NCBI RefSeq assembly: GCF_030271515.1
Contig: NZ_JASCXI010000003.1
Span: 620,001-684,000, forward strand
Origin: Erythrobacter oryzae
GTDB taxonomy: Bacteria > Pseudomonadota > Alphaproteobacteria > Sphingomonadales > Sphingomonadaceae
Direction: 5' to 3'
Length of the DNA stretch: 64,000 nucleotides
The translations under genes and the position numbers were made by a program. Below the pieces are notes generated by a model. It did not search any database, was not told where the DNA came from, and saw nothing but the letters and a program-made list of their open reading frames with translations. Below are positions 26,240-34,141 of this stretch, one piece after another (position 1 is the stretch's first letter; every line of letters starts with the position of its first letter).

Positions 26240-27600
26240 CCTCGAGAATACCACAATCGACGTTGCGGCGCCTTCTGGCGCCTCTGTTCGCGGCATTGGT
26301 GTGGCTCGGGGGAGCCATGCCGGCGCTTGCCGGGAGCGTGACGGTGTTCACCAATGTCCGGGTGTTCGATGGCAAGGCGACCACGCTTTCGCCGCCCACC
26401 ACTGTCACGGTCCGTGGTAACAGCATTGCCGCGATTGGTGAGGCTCCGGTCGATCTGCCCGCTGATGCGCGGGTGATCGACGGCGCGGGGCGGACGCTGA
26501 TGCCGGGGCTGATCGATGCCCACACGCACATGATCTACACCCTGCCGTCCCAGAGCCGCATCCTGACCCGCGATCTGGGCTATCTCAATGTTGTGGCAAC
26601 CCGCGCTGCGCACGAGATGCTGCTGCGCGGCTTTACCAGCGTGCGCGATACCGGCGGGCCGGTGTTCGGGCTCAAGCAGGCGATCGACGAAGGTGTGGTG
26701 TCGGGGCCGCGCATATGGCCGTCGGGCCTGTCGATCTCGCAGACCGGCGGACATGGCGATTTCCGGATGCCCAACGAAGTCGCCGCCGACGATCACGGCC
26801 ATGCCGAGATGCTCGGCGCGGTGGCGGATTCGCCCGAGGAAGTGCAGCAGGAAGTCCGGCGGCAGCTCGCTCTGGGGGCGACGCAGATCAAGCTGATGGC
26901 GGGCGGCGGGGTGGCCTCGCCCTTCGACCCGCTCGACGTGACGCAATACAGCCCGGCGGAACTGCGCGCGGCGGTCGAGGCTGCGGCCAACTGGGATACC
27001 TATGTCACCGTCCACGCCTACACGCCGGGTGCGATCCGGCAGGCGGTCGAAGCCGGGGTGAAGTCGGTCGAGCATGGGCATCTGATCGACGAACCCACCG
27101 CGCAACTGATGGCCGCCAAGGGCACCTGGATCGTGTTGCAGGCCTTCTTCGACGATGAAGACGCCGTGCCGTTCCCGGCAGGCTCGGCGAGCCGCGCCAA
27201 GCAGCTGGAGATGATCAAGGGCACCGACAATGCTTATGGGTTGGTCAAGAAGCACAGGCTGAAGCTCGCATGGGGATCGGACACGCTGTTCGATCCGAAG
27301 CTGGCCAGTCGACAGGGGGGGCAGCTTGCCAAGCTGGCGACCTGGTTCACGCCCGGCGAGGTGCTGCGCATCGCGACCGGCCAGAATGCCGAATTGCTGG
27401 CGATGTCGGGCAAGCGCAATCCCTATCCCGGCCGCATCGGGGTGGTGGAGGCCGGCGCGCTCGCAGACCTTATTCTCGTTGACGGCGATCCGACCCGCGA
27501 TCTGGCGCTGATCACCACACCCGAAACCAGCTTCCTCGTGATCATGAAGGATGGACGGATCGTGAAGGACATCACTGGCAATGGACTTCCGGTCCGATAA
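26236..27600 (+). CDS. Exported amidohydrolase family protein (imidazolonepropionase/Xaa-Pro dipeptidase-like)
   Basis: A 454-residue protein overlapping the receptor stop (ATGA) with a signal peptide (LLAPLFAALVWLGGAMPALAG). The full metal site of the amidohydrolase superfamily is visible: LMPGLIDAHTHMIYT (His-x-His), QIKLMAGGG (bridging Lys), VTVHAYTP and VEHGHLID (His), and LAWGSDTLF (Asp). The sequence belongs to the group that includes prolidase-like and N-acyl amino acid or dipeptide hydrolases. With the YtcJ-like protein and threonine aldolase it suggests stepwise hydrolysis of a peptide-like substrate. Confidence 0.87.
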   Translation: MTSRIPQSTLRRLLAPLFAALVWLGGAMPALAGSVTVFTNVRVFDGKATTLSPPTTVTVRGNSIAAIGEAPVDLPADARVIDGAGRTLMPGLIDAHTHMIYTLPSQSRILTRDLGYLNVVATRAAHEMLLRGFTSVRDTGGPVFGLKQAIDEGVVSGPRIWPSGLSISQTGGHGDFRMPNEVAADDHGHAEMLGAVADSPEEVQQEVRRQLALGATQIKLMAGGGVASPFDPLDVTQYSPAELRAAVEAAANWDTYVTVHAYTPGAIRQAVEAGVKSVEHGHLIDEPTAQLMAAKGTWIVLQAFFDDEDAVPFPAGSASRAKQLEMIKGTDNAYGLVKKHRLKLAWGSDTLFDPKLASRQGGQLAKLATWFTPGEVLRIATGQNAELLAMSGKRNPYPGRIGVVEAGALADLILVDGDPTRDLALITTPETSFLVIMKDGRIVKDITGNGLPVR

Positions 27601-28597
27601 CACCGCGGCCATAGCGCCGGCCCTGTTCGCAGCGATGGCTGCTGCGAACGAGGGCACGGCGGCCGGCTATGGCGGCGATGATCTGAGCGCGCGGCTGGAC
27701 GGGGCCTTCGGAGAATTCTTCGAAGCAAGCGTGAAAGTGTTTCCGGTCAGCACCGGGACGGCGGCCAACGGGCTGGCGTTGGCGCATATCTGCCCTCCGT
27801 GGGGCCGGATCATCGCCCACCGCGAAGCGCATATCGAACGTGACGAATGCGGCGCGACGGGTTTCTTCTCGGGCGCCCAGCTCGATCTGCTGGATGGCGA
27901 TCATGCCAAGCTGTCCGAGGACAGGCTGGCTGCCCATTTCGCCGCCCACGCGCCCGGCGTCCATTCAGCCCCGCCACGCGCGCTGAGCCTGACGCAGGCG
28001 ACCGAGCGCGGCACGGTCTACACGCTGGATGAACTGCGCGCGCTGACGGACCTGGCGCATGATGCCGGGCTAAAAGTCCATATGGACGGGGCGCGCTTTG
28101 CCAATGCCGTGGTCGCACTCGGTTGCGCGCCAGCTGACATCAGTTGGCGCGCCGGGGTCGACGTACTGTGTCTCGGCGCGACCAAGAGTGGCGGTTATGC
28201 CTGCGAGGCGGTGGTGTTCTTCGATCCCGCCATGGCCGAGGACTTCGCCTATCGCCGCAAGCGCGCCGGGCAACTCGGCTGCAAATCGCGCTTCGCCGCA
28301 GCGCAGTGGCTGGCATGGCTTGATCCGGCCGTTTGGCACCAGCACGCCGCTCACGCCAATGCCTGCGCACAGATCATCGCCAGGGCTGCACAGCCCCTGC
28401 TCACGGCACCGGCCCAAACCAACCAGATATTCGTCAAGCTTGGCGATGCGGAGAAGGCCTGGCTGCGGGCACAAGGCTTCGCGTTTTACGATTGGGGCAG
28501 CGTCGGGAGCGGCGAGGTCCGGCTGGTGACGAGTTGGCAAACGACGATCAAGGAGGCTGAGCAAGCCGCTGCGGCTCTGCGCTGCCTGATCAACTAG
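27581..28597 (+). CDS. Threonine aldolase family protein (PLP-dependent beta-hydroxy amino acid aldolase)
   Basis: A 338-residue cytoplasmic protein beginning MDFRSDNTAAIAPAL, a typical low-specificity threonine aldolase start. It overlaps the amidohydrolase gene by 20 bp. HMDGARFANAVVALG and CLGATKSGGYACEAVVFF hold the PLP-binding Asp and Lys. Relatives split L-threonine or other beta-hydroxy amino acids into glycine and an aldehyde. As the last gene of an uptake-hydrolysis operon it implies that the released amino acid has a beta-hydroxyl group, which is an inference. Tetramer formation is usual in the family. Confidence 0.9.
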   Translation: MDFRSDNTAAIAPALFAAMAAANEGTAAGYGGDDLSARLDGAFGEFFEASVKVFPVSTGTAANGLALAHICPPWGRIIAHREAHIERDECGATGFFSGAQLDLLDGDHAKLSEDRLAAHFAAHAPGVHSAPPRALSLTQATERGTVYTLDELRALTDLAHDAGLKVHMDGARFANAVVALGCAPADISWRAGVDVLCLGATKSGGYACEAVVFFDPAMAEDFAYRRKRAGQLGCKSRFAAAQWLAWLDPAVWHQHAAHANACAQIIARAAQPLLTAPAQTNQIFVKLGDAEKAWLRAQGFAFYDWGSVGSGEVRLVTSWQTTIKEAEQAAAALRCLIN

Positions 28598-28689
28598 GCC
28601 CTAGCGCCAGAGCCCGTCGGCATCACATGGCAGCTATTCAACGTTCCTCCCAGTGGCAGTGATCATCAGGCTTGAGGCTGGGTACCGAA

Positions 28690-28772
28690 TGCTGCATGGC
28701 GGCTTTAGGCGGAAGCAGACGGCCTCTTTGATAACCCTGAATGACCGGGTCTGGGTCGAGAACTGCCGTTTT
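28690..28772 (+). repeat. Intergenic repeat, copy 2 of 2
   Basis: Partner of the repeat at 20861-20945. The best-matching part is AATGACCGGGTCTGGGTCG at about 28740-28758. Both copies lie in element A between genes. Confidence 0.5.
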
Positions 28773-29012
28773 CGCTTAGCTGATCGGGCTAATGTGCTCC
28801 GCATCGCGCAAGCGGTCCATTCGGCAGGCGGCCAATGGCTGACATACTGTGTGCCGTTAAACCGCCAGAACCCGATCCAGGTTTTGCAACCCAGCCAGCC
28901 GGAGGCTCCGTTCTGGGCAAATGTTTTTGAGCGCCAAGCTGAAAACGTCAGAGGCATCGAAACCGAACCCGCAGCTGGGGAACAGTGAGCACACCCTACC
29001 CCGCGAATTCGG

Positions 29013-29108
29013 GATGCATCTAACTGATGCATCAAAGGAAATGCGGTTTGTGCACAAATGATCCGCCTGCGAGTTATGCGGGTTTGCGGCGAGTTGTGGG
29101 CAACTCGC
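29013..29108. repeat. Cluster of perfect palindromes
   Basis: GATGCATC occurs twice (29013-29020 and 29026-29033). TTTGTGCACAAA is at 29047-29058. GCGAGTTG/CAACTCGC is a perfect 8-bp stem with loop TGGG at 29089-29108. The last may terminate integrase transcription. The others could bind accessory recombination proteins. Confidence 0.5.
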
Positions 29109-29188
29109 TTAGTCATAACAACTTGAATAGAAGTCGAAATTCTTCGATTGCTTGCGGATCATAGACGAGTTGCGGCTTTAATCTCCGG

Positions 29189-30418
29189 TCACCGCTTCTC
29201 CGCCTTGATCGGCACTACGTCTGCGCCCTTGCGCAGCTGATCGAGGTGATCGCTCCACCATTGCGCCATTGCCACACGTTCCTTCCAGTGCGCTCCGCGG
29301 TGGTACGCGGCGCGGATCCTGTCGCTGTCGCCGTGGGCCAACGCGCGCTCGATCGCGTCGGGGTGCCATTTGCCGCTTTCATTGAGCAGGGTTGAGGCCA
29401 TGGCGCGGAAGCCGTGGGCTGTCATTTCGTCGGTGGAGTAGCCAAGGCGGCGCAGACCGGCGTTTATGGTGTTGTCGCTCATCGGGCGCTTGCGGGAGCG
29501 GATCGAGGGGAAAACGTAGCCGTCGGGACCGGTCAGCGTGCGGAGGTCTTCGAGGATCGCAATGGACTGACGCGAGAGCGGGACGAGGTGATCCTTGCGC
29601 ATCTTGGTCTTGCTCGCCGGGATCGTCCACAACGCGCCATCGAAATCGAACTCGCTCCATTCGGCATGACGCAGCTCGCCCGGGCGGACGAATACATGCG
29701 GGGCCAGTTGCATCGCCATCTTGGTAATTGGCTGGCCTTCATAGCCGTCGATGGCGCGCAGCAGCTCGCCCACACGCGCTGGGTCGATGATTGCGCCGTA
29801 GTGGGTGACCGTCGGCGCGGTCAGAGCGCCGCGCAGGTCGCGGGTCGGATCGGACGATAGGCGGGCGGTAGCGACCGCATAGCGAAACACCGCGCCGGCA
29901 AGCTGCAGGGTGCGGCGGGCGCTTTCCAGCTGGCCTTTGCGCTCGATCTTGCGGACGGCCGCGAGCACATCGGCGGGTTCGATATCGGTGATGGGAAGCT
30001 TGCCGATCGATCCTTTGAGCAGCGAAAGCAGGTATTCGCTGCGCGTGGCTGTGCTGACGGCCCAGGCCTTTTGACCATCACGCCGCCGCTTCTGACAAAA
30101 CTCGGACGCGATGGCGTCGAAGGTTGTTTCGGCCTGAATCCGTGACCGCACCTTCTCGCGCTGCTTCTCGCGGCCCGGATCCTTGCCAGCAGCGACCAAC
30201 TCGCGGGCGGCATCTCGCCTGCGCCGCGCCTCCGCGAGCCCGACCTGAGGGTAGATACCGATCGCCAGCTTCTTCTCCTTGCCGTCGATGCGATATTTGA
30301 CCCGCCACAGCTTGCCGCCCGAAGGCTGGACCAGCAAGAACAGGCCCAGAGTGTCGCCTATTTTGTAGGGCTTTTCGCGCGGCTTGGCGTTCCTGATCGC
30401 AACATCGGTAAGCGGCAT
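29189..30418 (-). CDS. Tyrosine-type site-specific integrase (P4-like, DUF4102 N-terminus)
   Basis: A complete 409-residue integrase. The N-terminal DUF4102-type arm-binding domain is MPLTDVAIRNAKPREKPYKIGDTLGLFLLVQ... with KLAIGIYPQVGLAEARRRRDAA. A core-binding domain covers about 95-195. The catalytic domain shows Arg245 (RPGELRHAEW), His335-Arg338 (HGFRAM), His362 (LAHGD) and nucleophile Tyr372 (AAYHRG). The gene starts 200 bp from the att-like copy at 30620 and reads away from it, the usual layout for elements that insert at a tRNA 3' end. It is the probable recombinase of element A and looks intact. Confidence 0.93.
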   Translation of the reverse strand: MPLTDVAIRNAKPREKPYKIGDTLGLFLLVQPSGGKLWRVKYRIDGKEKKLAIGIYPQVGLAEARRRRDAARELVAAGKDPGREKQREKVRSRIQAETTFDAIASEFCQKRRRDGQKAWAVSTATRSEYLLSLLKGSIGKLPITDIEPADVLAAVRKIERKGQLESARRTLQLAGAVFRYAVATARLSSDPTRDLRGALTAPTVTHYGAIIDPARVGELLRAIDGYEGQPITKMAMQLAPHVFVRPGELRHAEWSEFDFDGALWTIPASKTKMRKDHLVPLSRQSIAILEDLRTLTGPDGYVFPSIRSRKRPMSDNTINAGLRRLGYSTDEMTAHGFRAMASTLLNESGKWHPDAIERALAHGDSDRIRAAYHRGAHWKERVAMAQWWSDHLDQLRKGADVVPIKAEKR

Positions 30419-30441
30419 GGCCCTCGGTCCTTTCCCAGCTC

Positions 30442-30505
30442 GTGGCCCCCAGGTGGGGGCCAGTCCAAATGCCCGAAATGCCTTGGCCCCGCGATGTGGC
30501 CCCCA
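30442..30505. repeat. GTGGCCCCCA repeats upstream of the integrase gene
   Basis: GTGGCCCCCA occurs at 30442-30451 and 30496-30505. The first is part of the inverted repeat GGCCCCCA-GG-TGGGGGCC (30444-30461). Position between integrase start and att site suits arm-type integrase binding or autoregulation. Confidence 0.45.
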
Positions 30506-30619
30506 AGGGCCCCGGATGCAGCGGGAAGAATAGGGACATTCTCGGACGACCGAGGGTCTAGATCCCTCAGATTTCCAAGGGTTTTATAGACTTTCTGGGG
30601 CTGTTTGGGAAGGGAGGGC

Positions 30620-30639
30620 TGGAGCGGGTAGCGGGAATC
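30620..30639 (+). repeat. Central att-like copy of the tRNA-Gly 3' end (att2)
   Basis: TGGAGCGGGTAGCGGGAATC is identical to the last 20 bases of the tRNA-Gly gene (47247-47266 on the plus strand) and in the same orientation. It marks the right end of element A and the left end of element B. Confidence 0.78.
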
Positions 30640-30804
30640 CGCCCCATATTTCCAGCATCTCGAAAACCGCAGAAAACCTAGGGTTCAATAGTCTGCGGCA
30701 GCCTGTGTATCCTGCTGTGTGAGAAGGTCAAGAACCAGCTTTTGGCGCCGGTTCGATTCCCAATTTTTCGCCTGATCACCCGATTGATGACGTCAGAGCC
30801 CTCC

Positions 30805-30909
30805 TCACCCATGGGTCGGGCCAATGCTCGATCCCGAAAGCGGCAGGTCGGCTTTGCCCCGATCGTGAAAAATTCCTGCCCTTCAGCAATCGACTCCGTT
30901 GCTGCCATT
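30805..30909 (+). repeat. Interspersed repeat R1
   Basis: Copy of a roughly 110-bp family: CACCCATG..., GATCCCGAAAGCGGC, GTCGGCTTTGCC, ATTCCTGCC.TTCAGCAATCGAC and GTTGCTGCCAT. It precedes the unknown gene at 30934. Confidence 0.7.
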
Positions 30910-30933
30910 TCACATCTTTGGCATTCTTCAACA

Positions 30934-31350
30934 ATGACATCGCCCACTTGGCTCGAAGATATCATTCTCGTCAGCGACGGGCCGGATGAGACTTGTCCTG
31001 GCGATGTCGCGGTCTTTCGCAATCTCACTGACGCGCGCGCATATTTGGAACACTGGAGTGAGGGCATCGACAACGCGGTGTTTTCCGGGACCGGGCAACG
31101 TTTGATAATGGCGGCAGACGAGAGTGGCAACGTGAGCATTCAGGCCCGAATTGATCGCGCCGATGGAGAAGCCATCATCAAAGCATGGCTCACTCGAATG
31201 GCTGAGGCGATACTTGAAGCTCGCAGGTATCGCGCTGCTAAGCGCTGGGGATGGGGGCGAGTGAACTTGGGTGAGCTTGAGGCTCAAGGCGTCCTGCCTG
31301 CCACGGTCGAAGGTTTGATCGCGTATGTGGGTTTCACAACCAGTCGTTGA
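30934..31350 (+). CDS. Hypothetical protein
   Basis: A 138-residue protein starting at the ATG at 30934. The open frame from 30742 runs through repeat R1, so the longer start is unlikely. The sequence begins TSPTWLEDIILVSDGPDETCPGDVAVFRNLTDARAYLEHW and has an amphipathic C-terminal part with WLTRMAEAILEARRYRAAKRWGWGRV. No signal peptide or known domain is recognised. Its own compact unit lies between repeats R1 and R2. An immunity or other accessory role is possible but not shown. Confidence 0.58.
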   Translation: MTSPTWLEDIILVSDGPDETCPGDVAVFRNLTDARAYLEHWSEGIDNAVFSGTGQRLIMAADESGNVSIQARIDRADGEAIIKAWLTRMAEAILEARRYRAAKRWGWGRVNLGELEAQGVLPATVEGLIAYVGFTTSR

Positions 31351-31355
31351 GCAAT

Positions 31356-31469
31356 CCACCCACGACCTGCCATGAGCCGGGCCGACGCGCGATCCCGAAA
31401 GCCGCATGGCGGCTTTCCCCGGCTGCTGGAAAAATCCCGCCATTCAGGAAGCGACCCCATTGTCGCCAT
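31356..31469 (+). repeat. Interspersed repeat R2
   Basis: Full copy starting CCACCCACGACCTGCCATGAG 6 bp after the preceding stop. It contains GAAAGCCGCATGGCGGCTTTC, a perfect 6-bp arm pair with further internal pairing, and ends ACCCCATTGTCGCCAT. Confidence 0.72.
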
Positions 31470-31494
31470 CAAGACATTGAGCGATGCTGGGCAG

Positions 31495-31923
31495 ATGAAG
31501 AGCGTTCTAGCCACCACTCTTGCCTTCATACTATTCGGTTGCGCCGAACAGGTTGATGAGGCCTACGCCACCTATGCCGATGCAAAGCGTGCCGGTGCGG
31601 TCGAGCGAGGGTGGGTTCCCGCGTTTGTTCCTTCGAGCGCACATGACCTTAACGAGACGCATGATCTCGACACATCGGCCCAGACGCTTCGCTTCAACAT
31701 ACCTCCTTCAGATGTCGCGAGAATGGTTGCAGGTCTTCGGCTCCTGTCGGCTAAAGAAGGCGATGCAGCTGTTACCTTGAGCGAAAGGCACGGTCTCGGC
31801 TTAGCATCTGAGGTCTATGTTGTTTGCTCCGAGCCGCGAAATGGTGCTCTGGCAGTCGACCGCGAAAGTGGCAGAGCGGTGTTCGATACAACGATAGACT
31901 GGCTTGACGACGCCTGTCGTTGA
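31495..31923 (+). CDS. Hypothetical lipoprotein
   Basis: A 142-residue product starting MKSVLATTLAFILFGCAEQV, with a short lipoprotein signal and lipobox FGC at residue 16. The mature part (ATYADAKRAGAVERGWVPAFVPSSAHDLNETHDLDTSAQTLRFNIP) is rich in polar residues and has one further Cys pair candidate (VYVVCSEP, DDACR). The open frame begins at 31372 within repeat R2, so the ATG at 31495 is used. Similar small lipoproteins of unknown role occur in many proteobacteria. It is flanked by R2 and R3. Confidence 0.65.
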   Translation: MKSVLATTLAFILFGCAEQVDEAYATYADAKRAGAVERGWVPAFVPSSAHDLNETHDLDTSAQTLRFNIPPSDVARMVAGLRLLSAKEGDAAVTLSERHGLGLASEVYVVCSEPRNGALAVDRESGRAVFDTTIDWLDDACR

Positions 31924-31946
31924 GGTTGCTACCTGCCGGCAGGAAA

Positions 31947-32060
31947 CCACCCATGACCAGTCATGAGCGGGACCGAATCGTCTTCCCAAAAGCTGCCCGG
32001 CAGCCTTGGCGGCCTTCGAAATAATTCCTGTCATTCGGCAACCGACCCCATAGCCGCCAT
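31947..32060 (+). repeat. Interspersed repeat R3
   Basis: Full copy starting CCACCCATGACCAGTCATGAG 24 bp after the lipoprotein stop and ending CGACCCCATAGCCGCCAT. The ATGACCAGTCAT start is nearly palindromic, and AAAGCTGCC.GGCAGCCTT is a second stem. Confidence 0.72.
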
Positions 32061-32264
32061 CCCCGTCACCCCGCACTTGATCCGGGGTCCAGCTTCGTTC
32101 CAGCCCTTGCACCCGAATGAGGGCAGCGTAAAATTTTACGTCATCTCAACAACGACCGCGATAGTGGGGGCTGCAACATCAGGGTGAGTTTCGCCCAAGT
32201 CGAATGCGCAGCAGTTCCTAACCCCGAGCGCTGCCTAGACGTGGGTGATGTTGGAGATTGGGCG

Positions 32265-32990
32265 ATGGTCTGGATTATGAGCATGCCGACAGGCTTCGGC
32301 GAGTTTTGGCCTAGCGGAGGTTTTGAGGATGTCGATCAATCCGGGTCCAAGGACTGGATTGCTCGGCTGAGGGCGCACATTAGCAGTCAGCCGGAAGAAG
32401 CTCAGAAGAAGTTGATGCCAAGCGGTGCACCGTACAGGTATGGCTATTTCGTCGCCCAGAAATTCAAGACCGAAATAGGGGAGCAGCCCGCAGCTGATTT
32501 GCCACCGGTAACCCCAGTCTTGGCGCATGAGGCACCGAAAACATTCAACACCGCAAAGACCAATAAAAAGCTCGGTGACCTTATCATGCTCAACAGCCGC
32601 ATCTTGGCCGTAAGTGAGGGCCTCAAAGCGATAATCGAAGACCTGGAGCCTGGCATACACCAATTCTTTCCGATCGACATTGTCCAGCCACGTTCAATAT
32701 ACCCAACGCCATTCTATACGATCGTGATCGGTAATTATCGGAACAGCTTTCGCGATGTGGAAGCTGTGATGCCGGAATTACCGGATGGCGAACGTTACAC
32801 ATTTACGGAAGTTGATAAGGCGGCCGCGTCAAAAATGTACTTTGATCGAAGTGTATTCGGAAGCGCGCATATCTGGCGAGAAAGAGCTTTCAACGAATTC
32901 ATCATCAATTTTTCTGATAAATTTGTTCAAAGCGCCATTGAAGCAAACATGCGTTTGCCGAAGCTTTATCAAGCCAAAGAGTTTGACTGA
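32265..32990 (+). CDS. Imm11-like (DUF1629-type) hypothetical protein
   Basis: A 241-residue protein. The ATG at 32265 follows GGAG with good spacing; a GTG at 32184 is also in frame. The central part has KKLGDLIMLNSRILAVSEGLKAIIEDLEPGIHQFFPIDIV and PTPFYTIVIGNYRNSFRDVE. This resembles the Imm11/DUF1629 family, in which a gene product is often an immunity protein for a polymorphic toxin. No toxin gene is nearby, so it would be an orphan. The gene is more AT-rich than the core genes. Assignment is tentative. Confidence 0.5.
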   Translation: MVWIMSMPTGFGEFWPSGGFEDVDQSGSKDWIARLRAHISSQPEEAQKKLMPSGAPYRYGYFVAQKFKTEIGEQPAADLPPVTPVLAHEAPKTFNTAKTNKKLGDLIMLNSRILAVSEGLKAIIEDLEPGIHQFFPIDIVQPRSIYPTPFYTIVIGNYRNSFRDVEAVMPELPDGERYTFTEVDKAAASKMYFDRSVFGSAHIWRERAFNEFIINFSDKFVQSAIEANMRLPKLYQAKEFD

Positions 32991-33331
32991 TGACGACGCG
33001 CGTTGGCCAAGGCCTCGACACCATCCTGAAAGAGAAAGGACGCCGAGAAAAAGCGAATCGAAGACAATCTTCCTAGCGAGGTCGCAATGATCTTCCCTGT
33101 GGCGAGGCGGGGCTGATCGCCGCTCGATGGCCCTTATTGGCAAGGTCTCCAATAGCCGCCATTCGCCTTCCCACCCATTACCGGCCATGAGCGGAGCCGA
33201 TTCGTGATCCCGAAAGCGGTCTGTCGGCTTTGCCAGCCTTAGAGAAAATTGCTGCCGTTCAGCAATCGACCCCGTTTTGGTCATTAAGCCCATCGGATAG
33301 CCTGACGTCCGTAGCGAAGACTTGAAACACC
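32991..33331. other. Intergenic region carrying repeat R4
   Basis: 341 bp. The first 180 bp show no gene; R4 occupies 33171-33284. No terminator with a T-tract was seen. Confidence 0.5.
33171..33284 (+). repeat. Interspersed repeat R4
   Basis: Full copy: CCACCCATTACCGGCCATGAG, GATCCCGAAAGCGGTCTGTC, GGCTTTGCCAGCC and GCCGTTCAGCAATCGACCCC. Closest to R1 in its second half. Confidence 0.72.
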
Positions 33332-33706
33332 ATGTTTACGTATGACCCCGCCAGCCGCCGAGTTGTCGATCCGACCAACGGCGACGAGCTTCGCACCCTA
33401 CACGCCCACTGGCAGTCCAACTTTCGCGAAGTTGGGATCGTATCCGCAGCAGGGATGCTGAAGTTCTCTGCCACATGGCGGAGCTATAGCATTGACGAGC
33501 CGGAAACATGGCCACGCGACGGAGTAAGTCGTGCCATCCTTCTCGGCGCGACAGAGTATGATGATCAAGGGCATCCGCGACTCGTTCACGGTCCCCATCC
33601 TCAGATCGACCGTTTGGTCGATCATTTTCGGGATGAGGCAAGATCGAAGTCCAATTACGTCTCGTTCGAGTTTATCGATGAGCGAGCCGGGAAGGCCGCG
33701 CGCTAG
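33332..33706 (+). CDS. Hypothetical protein
   Basis: A 124-residue protein beginning MFTYDPASRRVVDPTNGDELRT. It has no signal peptide or membrane helix and matches no family I recognise. The sequence is acidic in its second half (DHFRDEARSKSNYVSFEFIDERAGKAAR). It starts 47 bp after repeat R4 and is followed by the MITE-like insertion. It forms the last unit of the repeat-separated array. Confidence 0.55.
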   Translation: MFTYDPASRRVVDPTNGDELRTLHAHWQSNFREVGIVSAAGMLKFSATWRSYSIDEPETWPRDGVSRAILLGATEYDDQGHPRLVHGPHPQIDRLVDHFRDEARSKSNYVSFEFIDERAGKAAR

Positions 33707-33745
33707 GCCCTGGAATGGTTTGGGCCTCACGGCAGCTCCCCACCC

Positions 33746-33903
33746 GATTGTGTTGAAAAACTCTCAGAGCATTACTTGGAGACTGAATTTCGGCAATTTA
33801 ATTCTGCATAAAAACGCATTGTCACATTTTTCTTGCCGCCAAGAAGTGCGCTGAGAAGCAAAATTGCGAGGGGAATTACCCCAGAGAGTTTTTCAACACA
33901 ATC
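33746..33903. mobile_element. MITE-like element, 158 bp
   Basis: The ends are perfect 20-bp inverted repeats: GATTGTGTTGAAAAACTCTC (33746-33765) and its complement (33884-33903). CACCC flanks both sides and may be a 5-bp target duplication. No coding capacity. The GTGTTGAAAAACTC type of end is known from IS1182-like insertion sequences, recalled from memory, so this may be a non-autonomous derivative. Confidence 0.72.
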
Positions 33904-33980
33904 CACCCATGAACGGTCATGAGCAGTGTCGGTGCTCGATCCCAAAAGCTGCCTGTGTCTCAGTGGCTGAAAGCCCAGCC
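33904..33980 (+). repeat. Interspersed repeat R5, partial
   Basis: Begins CACCCATGAACGGTCATGAGC directly at the right end of the MITE-like element, then GCTCGATCCCAAAAGCTGCC. The second half has diverged or been lost. Confidence 0.6.
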
Positions 33981-34141
33981 GCAATGCGTTTGCCAACGCC
34001 AATATGAAGATGCGCGGTAGCATCGACGACGATGCCAGCAAGGGACGGCGGGCGCGCCGCAACAGAAGTTCGTGCTGACCCGTCAAGCCGGCGCCTGCTA
34101 CGTTGACGACGGGTAATCGGGCTCATCCGATGGGGCTTCGG

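Larger units (their letters stand above)
28598..29188. other. 591-bp non-coding region downstream of the integrase gene
   Basis: No gene is supported; a 111-residue open frame at 28653 lies within repeat sequence. The region holds a repeat copy (28690-28772) and a cluster of palindromes between 29013 and 29108. Confidence 0.55.
12949..30639. mobile_element. Putative integrative element A at tRNA-Gly
   Basis: Bounded by direct copies of the tRNA-Gly 3' end at 12949 and 30620, with a complete tyrosine integrase at the right end reading away from the att copy. The cargo is two TonB-receptor catabolic loci. No conjugation or mobilization genes are present, so it looks like a genomic island rather than a self-transmissible element. 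Confidence 0.6.
30419..30933. other. Element junction region: integrase leader, att2 and first repeat
   Basis: 515 bp without a supported gene. It contains GC-rich repeats upstream of the integrase (30442-30510), the att2 copy (30620-30639), a GAAAACCGCAGAAAACC motif at about 30662 whose inverse recurs at 47221, and repeat R1 (30805-30909). Confidence 0.6.

Noticed and set aside
24290..26296. 668-residue minus-strand open frame
   Set aside because: Antisense to a clear TonB-dependent receptor. No recognisable domain; Arg/Gly/Val-rich shadow.
28653..28988. 111-residue plus-strand open frame
   Set aside because: Runs through the two-copy repeat and lacks a convincing ribosome-binding site or domain.
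30805..33980. Possible integron gene-cassette array
   Set aside because: Repeat length and gene alternation fit, but I find no consistent RYYYAAC...GTTRRRY core pair at the repeat ends and no integron integrase in the window.
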